Assembly (NCBI RefSeq): GCF_003116585.1
Contig: NZ_QEHM01000002.1
Coordinates: 62,001-126,000, forward strand
DNA from: Albibacillus kandeliae
GTDB lineage: Bacteria; Pseudomonadota; Alphaproteobacteria; Rhodobacterales; Rhodobacteraceae
Direction of reading: 5' to 3'
DNA length: 64,000 nt
The notes beneath the pieces are model-generated. The model saw only the letters and a program-made list of their open reading frames with translations. It did not search any database and was not told where the DNA came from. How positions within the stretch are numbered: position 1 is the first letter of the stretch; every line of letters starts with the position of its first letter. Positions 1 through 9,036 of the stretch are shown here, one piece after another. Position numbers and translations under genes: made by a program.

Positions 1-651
1 TCGCTGCTCCACCAGCCTGCCGATCAGCGCCCGGATGTCCCGCGCCGCATCGCGGGTCGCGCGCCGGTGAAACCGCGGCATCCAGCGCGGCAGCGGAATG
101 AAGGCTGCGAGGTTCAGGATCGGCTGGCTGCGCTGGTAGTCGCGAAACCGGGTAAAGACCTGCGCCGCGATCTCGTGGTCGATGGGGATCGAGAACAGGG
201 TGCGAAAGATCACGTCGGCCGCCACATGGCTGGTCAGCGCCTCGATCTCGACCTTACCCTCCTGCAGCCGCGCCACCGCCGCCTCGGCCGCCGCCCACAT
301 GGCGGGAAAGGTATCGCGCAGCCGCCCGCCCTCGAAGGCCGGGTCGATGATCCGGCGCTGCCGCTTCCACGTCTCGCCATTGGTCAGGAAGACCGAGTTG
401 CCCAGCAGCGGCCGCAGCCCCTCGCCGATCCGGTCGGACTTGGGGAAATCATCGGGCCGCACCTTCAGGATCTCGGCCACGAGGTCCGGCTGGTTCACCA
501 GGAACGACCGGAAGAACGGCGTTCGGAACTCCGCCATCCAGGCCCGGTACAACCGTTCGGGCTGGGCCGAGAGGATATCCCTGCGAAACAGCCGCGCATA
601 GGTCCAGAGCGAGACCTTGTCGGGCCGGGAGGCAGGTTTCGGCGGCGTCAT
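1..651 (-). CDS. Cytochrome P450, N-terminal part (cut by window start)
   Basis: The minus frame is open from the ATG at 649-651 to the window edge, giving 217 codons of the N-terminal half of a P450. About residues 90-120 read FLTNGETWKRQRRIIDPAF, the helix-C region whose WxxxR contacts a haem propionate. The I helix, ExxR and haem-cysteine loop would lie outside the window, so catalytic competence cannot be judged. No N-terminal membrane anchor is seen, which suggests a soluble bacterial-type enzyme. Its start overlaps the stop of the upstream hydrolase gene by 4 bp (ATGA), so the two are probably translated together. The substrate is unknown. The family call is firm. The role is not. Confidence 0.85.
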   Translation of the reverse strand, partial: MTPPKPASRPDKVSLWTYARLFRRDILSAQPERLYRAWMAEFRTPFFRSFLVNQPDLVAEILKVRPDDFPKSDRIGEGLRPLLGNSVFLTNGETWKRQRRIIDPAFEGGRLRDTFPAMWAAAEAAVARLQEGKVEIEALTSHVAADVIFRTLFSIPIDHEIAAQVFTRFRDYQRSQPILNLAAFIPLPRWMPRFHRRATRDAARDIRALIGRLVEQR

Positions 652-1937
652 GCGACGGTGACCGAGGTGTATTTCGACGCCCGAACGTCGATGCGTGACT
701 TCGACGGCAGGCGTCCCTCGAACCGCGCGGCCAGCGTCTGCGGGCCTGCCGTGATCCGGAAGTAGTCGTAATCGCCCGGTTGGTCGAAGGCGCAGAGATA
801 CTGGAAATGCAGCCGGAAGAAGCGCCAGCGCAGGGTCTGCCAGCGCGCCGGGCTCAGGGTCTGGGTAAAGGCGGCGGAAATCACCAGCGGCCAGCGCTTG
901 CCCTCCGGGGCCACGCCACTCACCGCCACGGGGTCGCAGAGCGCAAAGGAACAGCCATCGCCCGGCGCGGTGACATCGACCCATGTCAGCTCCGTCCGGG
1001 CGGCGAGGTATTGCAGATCCCCCCGCAACCGACGCGCCTCGGGCAGGAAGGAAACCATGGGCACCACCTGCCCCAGAGAAAGGAACCCTAGAGCGGGACC
1101 ATCCTTCGGCAAACGACCGGCCCGCAGCAGGTCGGCCAGCACCGAAACCGCCAGATGCGCGCCCGAGGAATGTCCGACGACCAGCACCTCGTCGACGGGC
1201 TCGTGCAGGGCCGTCGCGATCAACTCGGCAAACACCGCCATGCGCTGCTCCAGCTCGGGCGGGATGGCCCCCTTGGACTGCGCCGAATAGGCGTAGTCAT
1301 GCATCAGGTAATAGGCAAAGAACCGGCCGTCCTTCGACTTGAACCAGCGCAGCACCGCGACCGCCACCGCCGCCCAGACACCCCAGAAGACCAGCCAGCC
1401 CAGCACCGCGCCACCGGCCTCCCACAGGAACGACAGCAGCCAGTCCGCCAGCCGTCCCAGCCATGTGCCCGCCAGCGCCCCCAGCCCGAGGGCCAGCAGG
1501 GCCTGAACGATCAGCATCCCCACCGGGTAGAGCGCGGCGATCACCGGCCCCTTGCGCAGCATCATCAGCCGCCGCAGGGTCCCGGTCGAAATATAGGTCC
1601 ACGCGGTCCGCAGCAGTTGCAGGTAGGTCGCCGGGATCGTTCCCGACATGCTGTCGCGCACGATGTCCGACCAGACCAGCACCTCGACATCGGTCTCGAC
1701 CTCGCTGTCCTCGATCCGCGCCGCAACATGCCAGCCGTAGGGCCCCTTCGAGGTCTTGGCGGTCAGCCCGATCTCGTAACCCGAGACCTCCGCCTGCGCG
1801 GCGCTCTCGGTCCGGTAGAGTTCGCGGTATCGGCGGGGATGGATCGGATCGTAGCCGGGAATGTAGAACACCCGGCGGCGACGCACCTGCGCCGCCTGCC
1901 CGCCCGTTTGCTGCCCTGTCCCCTGCTGCCCGGTCAT
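648..1937 (-). CDS. Membrane-associated alpha/beta-hydrolase-like protein
   Basis: A 429-residue protein. The N-terminal part contains the phrase VFYIPGYDPIHPRRYRELY, which resembles the start of an alpha/beta-hydrolase fold. Two strongly hydrophobic stretches at about 130-158 and 167-198 are probable membrane segments. GHSSG at 255-259 fits a nucleophile elbow (GxSxG). The catalytic Asp and His cannot be assigned by eye. It overlaps the downstream P450 by 4 bp, so the pair is likely one transcriptional unit, perhaps hydrolysing and oxidising the same lipophilic compound (inference). A perfect 8-bp inverted repeat touches its start codon. An esterase or lipase is plausible, but no specific substrate can be supported. 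Confidence 0.7.
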   Translation of the reverse strand: MTGQQGTGQQTGGQAAQVRRRRVFYIPGYDPIHPRRYRELYRTESAAQAEVSGYEIGLTAKTSKGPYGWHVAARIEDSEVETDVEVLVWSDIVRDSMSGTIPATYLQLLRTAWTYISTGTLRRLMMLRKGPVIAALYPVGMLIVQALLALGLGALAGTWLGRLADWLLSFLWEAGGAVLGWLVFWGVWAAVAVAVLRWFKSKDGRFFAYYLMHDYAYSAQSKGAIPPELEQRMAVFAELIATALHEPVDEVLVVGHSSGAHLAVSVLADLLRAGRLPKDGPALGFLSLGQVVPMVSFLPEARRLRGDLQYLAARTELTWVDVTAPGDGCSFALCDPVAVSGVAPEGKRWPLVISAAFTQTLSPARWQTLRWRFFRLHFQYLCAFDQPGDYDYFRITAGPQTLAARFEGRLPSKSRIDVRASKYTSVTVA

Positions 1938-1961
1938 TCGACCCTCATCGTTTGGGTCGAA
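1937..1961. promoter_or_regulatory. Perfect inverted repeat abutting the hydrolase start codon
   Basis: TTCGACCC (1937-1944) and GGGTCGAA (1954-1961) form a perfect 8-bp inverted repeat with a 9-nt spacer, immediately upstream of the ATG of the hydrolase/P450 unit. It could be an operator or an mRNA hairpin that limits translation initiation. There is no T-run, so a terminator for pgi is less likely. Function is inferred from position only. Confidence 0.35.
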
Positions 1962-2017
1962 AGACTAGCGGGCTTTTCCGGCAAGAGTAAGACTTTGATG
2001 TGAAAGCGCGGAACGTC

Positions 2018-3628
<1,611 letters not shown>

Positions 3629-3722
3629 CAACTTTCCTTCCCAAATCACTGTAACGTCAGGTCTGGCATCACGAATGGCACGAAATTGCGAAACGCACAG
3701 CCACCATCGTTGCCGTGTCGCG

Positions 3723-4394
3723 TCATTCCGCCCAGTGCACCGTGATGTCGCCCAGAACCGCCTGCACCGGCGCCTCTTCGGGCGGCAGCCGCATCGCGCG
3801 TTCCAGCGCCTCGCGCTTGGCCGCCCCGGTGATTACCAGATGCTTAGACATCGCCCCCTCCAGCGCCCGCGCCGTCAGGCTGATCCGCGGCTCCGGCTGG
3901 GTCTCGGGCCGCAGCACCGCCACCGCAGGTGCATCCCCCGCCAGCGCCTCCAGCAGCCCCGGCGCCCCCGGAAACAGCGAGGCGGTATGCATGTCGCCCC
4001 CCATGCCCAGCAGCAGCACCGAGATCGGCAACTCCGCCTCCAGCTCCTCGGCAATCACCAGCGCCGCCATCTCCGGCGTCACCCCCTCTCGGTAGAGCGA
4101 GATGAACCGCGCCCCTGCCGCCCGGTCCGTCAGCAGGCGCGAGCGGATCAGCCGCGCGTTGGACCGGTCGTGATCCTCGGGCACCCAGCGCTCGTCGGTG
4201 GGCAGCACATGGACCCGGCTCCAGTCGAGGTTGACGCCGCTCATGGCATCGAACACCGGCCCCGGCGTGGTGCCGCCCGGCACCGCGAAAGAGGCACGCT
4301 CGTTGTTGAACAGGGTGTTTTCCAGCTGACCAACCAGCACGTTGGCCAGCCCGATGGCCAGCATGTCCTCGTCGGAATACTCGATCAGGTTCAT
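3723..4394 (-). CDS. pgl: 6-phosphogluconolactonase
   Basis: Hydrolyses 6-phosphogluconolactone, the product of Zwf, to 6-phosphogluconate. At 223 residues it has the normal length for the DevB/NagB-fold lactonases. [20 protein letters not shown] is the typical active-site segment, and the N-terminal [13 protein letters not shown] matches the phosphate-binding loop. Its ATG overlaps the zwf stop codon by 4 bp, which fits translational coupling of consecutive pathway steps. Confidence 0.95.
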   Translation of the reverse strand: MNLIEYSDEDMLAIGLANVLVGQLENTLFNNERASFAVPGGTTPGPVFDAMSGVNLDWSRVHVLPTDERWVPEDHDRSNARLIRSRLLTDRAAGARFISLYREGVTPEMAALVIAEELEAELPISVLLLGMGGDMHTASLFPGAPGLLEALAGDAPAVAVLRPETQPEPRISLTARALEGAMSKHLVITGAAKREALERAMRLPPEEAPVQAVLGDITVHWAE

Positions 4395-5851
4395 GGGGTG
4401 ATCCCCCTCCAGCTCCGCTTATCCCGCTCGATCAGCAGGTCGGCGTCGCGCGGTCCCACGCTGCCGCTCTCATAGGGCTTGGGCACGTCGTTGCGCGCCT
4501 CCCAGCCCGCGATGATCGGATCGGTCCAGGCCCAGGCGGCCTCGACCTCGTCACCGCGCATGAACAGCGTCTGGTTGCCCCGGATCACGTCCATGATCAG
4601 TCGCTCGTAGGCATCCGGGAAATCGGCATCCTCCGGCCCCAGCGCCTCGGAAAAGGTCATGTCCAGCGGCACGTCGATCAGGCGCATCCCCCCCGGCCCC
4701 GGTTCCTTGATCGTCACCTGCAGGGTGATCCCCTCGTTCGGCTGCAGCCGGATCGACAGCACGTTGGCGTGCTGCCCCGCGTCCTCACCAAAGATCGAGT
4801 GCGGCGTGTTCTTGAACATCACGTTGATCACGCTCGACCGCGCCTTCAGCCGCTTGCCGGTGCGCAGGTAGAACGGGGTGCCCGCCCACCGCCAGTTGCT
4901 GATATGGGTCTTCAGCGCCACATAGCTCTCGGTGCGCGAACGCGGGTTGTCCACCGCCTCGCGATAGCTCGGATGCCCGTCATCGCCCGGCACCGCATCA
5001 TACTGTCCCCGCACGATGTGATGGGGCTGGACCGCATCGAGCGCCCGGATCACCTTGAGCTTCTCGTCGCGCACCGCATCGGGCTCGAACTGCGCCGGCG
5101 GTTCCATCGCGATCAGGCAGAGCAGCTGCATCAGGTGGTTCTGCATCATGTCCCGCATGGCGCCGGACTTGTCGTAATACTCGCCCCGGCCACCGACCCC
5201 GACGGTCTCGGCCACGGTGATCTGGATGTGATCCACGTACTGGGCATTCCAAAGCGGCTCGAACAGCATGTTGCCAAAGCGGACCGCCATCAGGTTCTGC
5301 ACCGTTTCCTTCCCGAGGTAATGGTCGATCCGGTAGACCTGACTTTCCGGGAAGTGCGCCGCCAGCGTGGCGTTCAGCGCCTGCGCCGTGGTCAGGTCAT
5401 GCCCAAAGGGCTTCTCGACCACGATGCGCGTCTCCTTGCTCGCCATGCCATAGGCGTGGATGCGTTCGGCCAGTTCCCCGAACAGGCCCGGCCCCACCGA
5501 GAAGTAGAACGCCCGCACCCGCGCCTCGGTCAGCTTCCCGGCCAGTTCCTCCCAGCCGAGGTCGCCCATGGCGTCGATCGTGACGTAGTCGAGTCGCGAC
5601 AGGAACTCGCTCAACGCATCGGCCGAATAGGTCCCGACCGCGAATTCCCGGATCGCATCCGAGGCAAAGGCCCGGTACTCCTCCGCATCGTGCTCCGAGC
5701 GCGCGGCCCCGATGATCCGCGCCTCGAAGGGCATCTGCCCCGCACAATAGCGCCGGAACAGCGCGGGGAGGATCTTGCGCCGGGCAAGATCCCCGGTGCC
5801 CCCGAAAATGATCAGGTCGAATGGATCTACCGGTATGACGCGCGATACCAT
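4391..5851 (-). CDS. zwf: Glucose-6-phosphate 1-dehydrogenase
   Basis: Oxidises glucose 6-phosphate to 6-phosphogluconolactone with NAD(P)+, the entry to both the Entner-Doudoroff and oxidative pentose-phosphate routes. The N terminus carries the dinucleotide-binding GGTGDLARRKILPALF. The signature RIDHYLGKE, with catalytic His and substrate-binding Lys, lies near residue 180. Length (486) is normal. It is the first gene of the zwf-pgl-pgi unit, so the operon promoter should lie between 5852 and about 6000, divergent from the radical SAM gene. No edd or eda gene is visible in this window. Confidence 0.97.
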   Translation of the reverse strand: MVSRVIPVDPFDLIIFGGTGDLARRKILPALFRRYCAGQMPFEARIIGAARSEHDAEEYRAFASDAIREFAVGTYSADALSEFLSRLDYVTIDAMGDLGWEELAGKLTEARVRAFYFSVGPGLFGELAERIHAYGMASKETRIVVEKPFGHDLTTAQALNATLAAHFPESQVYRIDHYLGKETVQNLMAVRFGNMLFEPLWNAQYVDHIQITVAETVGVGGRGEYYDKSGAMRDMMQNHLMQLLCLIAMEPPAQFEPDAVRDEKLKVIRALDAVQPHHIVRGQYDAVPGDDGHPSYREAVDNPRSRTESYVALKTHISNWRWAGTPFYLRTGKRLKARSSVINVMFKNTPHSIFGEDAGQHANVLSIRLQPNEGITLQVTIKEPGPGGMRLIDVPLDMTFSEALGPEDADFPDAYERLIMDVIRGNQTLFMRGDEVEAAWAWTDPIIAGWEARNDVPKPYESGSVGPRDADLLIERDKRSWRGITP

Positions 5852-6022
5852 CGGAGTGTCCCTGTGCTGTCCCGTCCGTTGCCGGCCTTCTAACCCATGT
5901 TAGCGCAAACAGTCCACGCCTCTCATGCGGTTTCACAACTCTGTAAGCGACGAACGGTCGTCTTTTACTTTTTCAAAGGCATAGGATACATCGTGGTTCG
6001 GCGCTACCGTCAGGACTGCGAA

Positions 6023-6976
6023 ATGAAAGATCTCGGCGAGAATTCAGGCAATTCGGGCAAGTTCCAGGACCCGCTGGTGACCGCGGACGGGGCACCCCGT
6101 GCCTCCGTTGCCCTGTCGCACGCGGAAACCCTCTGGTTCAACACCGGCACGCTCTGCAACATCACCTGCGCCAACTGCTACATCGACAGCAGCCCGACCA
6201 ATGACTCGCTGGTCTACCTCTCCGCCGACGAGGTCTCGGACTACCTCGACCAGATCGAGGCGCGCGACTGGCCGATCCGCGAGATCGGGTTCACCGGGGG
6301 CGAGCCCTTCATGAACCCTGCGATGATCGAGATGGCCCGCCGCAGCCTCAAGCGCGGCTACGAGGTGCTGATCCTGACCAACGCGATGCAGCCGATGATG
6401 CGCCCGCGCGTGCGCGCCGGGCTCGCCGACCTGCAGAAGGATTTCGGCAACCGCCTCACCCTGCGGGTTTCGCTCGACCACTTCGAACGCGCCCACCACG
6501 ACGAGGAACGCGGCGCAGGAAGCTACGACAAGACGCTCGAGGGCATGATGTGGCTGCGCGATGCCGGCATCCGCATGGCAGTGGCCGGGCGCACGCTCTG
6601 GAGCGACGACGAGGCGCAGACCCGCCGCGGCTTTGCCGAGCTCTTTGTACGCCACAGCCTCGACATCGACCCCGAGAACCCGGCCGAGACGGTCCTGTTC
6701 CCCGAGATGGACGAGGCCGTGCCGGTCCCCGAGATCACCACCGCCTGCTGGGGCATCCTCAAGAAATCCCCCGACAGCGTGATGTGCGCCTCCTCCCGCA
6801 TGGTGGTCAAGCGCCGGGGCGCCGCGCGGCCCGCCGTGCTGGCCTGCACCCTGCTGCCCTACGACGCGCAGTTCGAACTGGGCACGACCCTCGCCGAGGC
6901 CGAGCGCGACGTCTACCTGAACCACCCCCACTGCGCCAAGTTCTGCGTGCTCGGCGGAGCCAGCTGCTCGGGCTGA
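6023..6976 (+). CDS. Radical SAM protein of unknown substrate
   Basis: A 317-residue radical SAM enzyme. CNITCANC places the [4Fe-4S] cysteines at 45, 49 and 52, and GFTGGEPF is the usual SAM-binding GGEP. The C-terminal end is cysteine-rich (HCAKFCVLGGASC), suggesting an auxiliary cluster or metal site, as in SPASM/twitch-type maturases. No short peptide gene or obvious partner is adjacent. The start at ATG 6023 is chosen because the sequence before it does not resemble family members, although the frame is open back to 5897. It is divergent from zwf and ends in a bidirectional hairpin shared with the RTX gene. Its substrate cannot be named from sequence. Confidence 0.85.
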   Translation: MKDLGENSGNSGKFQDPLVTADGAPRASVALSHAETLWFNTGTLCNITCANCYIDSSPTNDSLVYLSADEVSDYLDQIEARDWPIREIGFTGGEPFMNPAMIEMARRSLKRGYEVLILTNAMQPMMRPRVRAGLADLQKDFGNRLTLRVSLDHFERAHHDEERGAGSYDKTLEGMMWLRDAGIRMAVAGRTLWSDDEAQTRRGFAELFVRHSLDIDPENPAETVLFPEMDEAVPVPEITTACWGILKKSPDSVMCASSRMVVKRRGAARPAVLACTLLPYDAQFELGTTLAEAERDVYLNHPHCAKFCVLGGASCSG

Positions 6977-7040
6977 GCCCTGAGCGGTCAAGTCGGGGCA
7001 ATGATCCCGGTCGCCTGCGAAACACCGCGCCAAACGAGAA

Positions 7041-7068
7041 CGGCCCGCCCTTCAGGATAGGCGGGCCG
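7041..7068. terminator. Hairpin between convergent radical SAM and RTX genes
   Basis: CGGCCCGCC (7041-7049) pairs perfectly with GGCGGGCCG (7060-7068) around a 10-nt loop. On the minus strand it is followed by TTCTCGTTT, a moderate T-rich tract. Its position between two convergent stops fits a bidirectional terminator. Confidence 0.6.
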
Positions 7069-7097
7069 CATGGTTCAGAGGGGCGTTCTGACGACGA

Positions 7098-8405
7098 TCA
7101 GTAGTCCCAGAAGCCGGTCAGGAAGTTGTCCTCGGTCAGCGAAACCGATCCGCCAAAGCTCGCCATCACGTTGTCCCCGTAATAGAGCTCGCCCGCGTCG
7201 TTATCCATGAAGAGCACCTTCTCGCCCAGGTCGAGCGCGTCCTGCCAGACATCGACGTCGAAGGTCACGTCGGTCAGGCGCGGCAAGGTGGCGGTGTTCT
7301 CGGCCTTGTCGAAGACGATCACGTCGTCGGCCACCGAGAAGTCGAGGATTTCGGCCACCTTGGAGTAACCGTCGAGTTCGAGGAACACCCGGTCCGAGCC
7401 GCCGCCCGTCCGGATCACGTCCGCCGCGTTCTGGAAGCTGCCGGTCAGCACGTAGATGTCGTCATTCCCGCCGCCCGCAAAGACCTGCTCGGAATGCATC
7501 CCTTCCAGCACGATGGTGTCGTTGCCCTGCCCGGTCCGCACGATGGCGTCCAGCCCGTCGGGATAGGACACGGACGAGCCCTGGATGATCACCGTATCCT
7601 TGCCCTTGCCGCCGTCGATCTCGATCGAGACGGAGACGTCCCAGTCCGCCGCAAAGGTGAACTTGTCGTTGCCGCCGCCCAGCGAGATCGACACCTTGGG
7701 GGCGTCTTCCCTGGCAAAGAAGGAAACGATATCGCGCTGACCGCCGGTGCGGATATCGACGCTGTCGACCTCGCCCGCAGTCGACAGGTTGACCCGGTCC
7801 TTGCCCGCCCCGGTCAGGATCTCGACGCTGGCCAGATCGATCAGGGAATCGTAGTTGACCTTGTCGTTCCCGCCCTTGGTATCGACCAGCAGGTTCAGCG
7901 CACCGGTGCTCTCTTCGATGAGGCTGTCGTCGATGCGCAGCGTCTCGGCGGTGTCGCCGCCCTCGATGGTAAAGTTCTTCAGCAGACGGTTCAGGTTGAG
8001 ATAGACGTCATAATCCCAGTGCTCGATCGAGATCGCGCTGGTCTTGATCTCCGTCAGGTCCAGCGTCTCTGCCGAGGTGTTCTCGAAGCCGATGGTGACG
8101 AGGATGACCGAGGAAATCGTATCGTAGCCATTACCGGCGTCGAAACTCAGCGCGGCATAGTCGGCCAGGTCCGTTTCATCCCCGGTGAACTCCATGTAGA
8201 GCGAGCCCAGCCAGTCGTCGCCGTTGCCGCCAAAGAAGCGGTCCGACAGGTCCGCCTTGGGGCCGTGGGTAAACAGATCCTCCTCCCCGACATGGTGGTA
8301 GAGGGTAAACTTGTCGTCCCCGCCTCTGCCGTAGAAGCTCTCGCGGACTTCGTCAGCGGCCTCGAAAATGTCGTCGGCCAGGGTTCCGTAATAGGTTGTG
8401 CGCAT
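7098..8405 (-). CDS. RTX-like calcium-binding beta-roll protein
   Basis: A 435-residue acidic protein with scattered glycine/aspartate-rich nonapeptide-type units. Examples are GNGDDWLGS, GNGYDTISS, GAGKDRVNL, GGGNDKFTF, GQGNDTIVL, GGGNDDIYV and GGGSDRVFL, spaced through residues of about 70-340. Such repeats bind calcium in a parallel beta roll and are typical of proteins exported by type I secretion with an uncleaved C-terminal signal. No N-terminal signal peptide is seen. The repeats are more degenerate and widely spaced than in classic toxins, and no enzymatic domain is recognisable, so an adhesin, surface-layer or matrix role is as likely as any other. No ABC/HlyD exporter is encoded nearby. 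It must use one elsewhere, if exported. Confidence 0.8.
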   Translation of the reverse strand: MRTTYYGTLADDIFEAADEVRESFYGRGGDDKFTLYHHVGEEDLFTHGPKADLSDRFFGGNGDDWLGSLYMEFTGDETDLADYAALSFDAGNGYDTISSVILVTIGFENTSAETLDLTEIKTSAISIEHWDYDVYLNLNRLLKNFTIEGGDTAETLRIDDSLIEESTGALNLLVDTKGGNDKVNYDSLIDLASVEILTGAGKDRVNLSTAGEVDSVDIRTGGQRDIVSFFAREDAPKVSISLGGGNDKFTFAADWDVSVSIEIDGGKGKDTVIIQGSSVSYPDGLDAIVRTGQGNDTIVLEGMHSEQVFAGGGNDDIYVLTGSFQNAADVIRTGGGSDRVFLELDGYSKVAEILDFSVADDVIVFDKAENTATLPRLTDVTFDVDVWQDALDLGEKVLFMDNDAGELYYGDNVMASFGGSVSLTEDNFLTGFWDY

Positions 8406-8574
8406 GCCTCACCTGCTCGAATAGAATGCAACATCCGGGCGCGTTGTCCGGGACTGCCTCCCGCACGCCATCTATTCGTCAAAGGCTAGGCTGCGTCGCG
8501 GCCCTCAGCAACCGCAAGCAGAGCGGGCGCGGTGCGTTCGCCGCGCGCTGTTGCCTTTCCGCCGGTCGCACGTC

Positions 8575-8844
8575 CTAGTGCAGCGTGAACTCTCCGACCA
8601 CGTTCTGCCATTCGCCCGGGCCGATCAGCTTGCGGTGCGTGAAGCGCACCGAATGCAGCGGCCCGTCGATCTCGCGCTGCCAGAACTCGACGAAGCCGAA
8701 CAGCTTTGGATGGTCCGGCGCGATGTCGTAGTCCTGCCAGACGAAGCTGTTCAGAACGCTCTGGTAGTCGGGCATCCGGTAGAAGAATTCCGCCGTTGTC
8801 AGCCCGTACCCGCGCAGCATCAACTCGGTTTCACTCATATCCAT
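8575..8844 (-). CDS. usg: Usg family protein
   Basis: An 89-residue protein matching the alphaproteobacterial Usg family (named for its place beside tryptophan genes in some species; biochemical role unknown). The core EFFYRMPDYQSVLNSFVWQD and the downstream HPKLFGFVEFWQREIDGP are characteristic. The start MDMSETE is chosen because AAGGGG lies 6 nt before it; a longer in-frame extension to 8964 has no such site. It stands divergent from gyrA, with their promoters in the roughly 190 bp between. Confidence 0.85.
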   Translation of the reverse strand: MDMSETELMLRGYGLTTAEFFYRMPDYQSVLNSFVWQDYDIAPDHPKLFGFVEFWQREIDGPLHSVRFTHRKLIGPGEWQNVVGEFTLH

Positions 8845-9036
8845 TTGTAACCCCTTCATTGTGCCTGTATGAAACCATTGTGAAATCGAATCCCCATAAA
8901 TCAACAAAAACAGTGTGTTAGCACTTAACCTCGGTGGCTGCCAAAGTGTTGGCCCGGCAGGCATTGCACCTCATATGCGGTGTCTGCTAAAGTCCCCCCA
9001 CAATATGTAGCTACGCACAAAGAACGGGCAGCCGAC

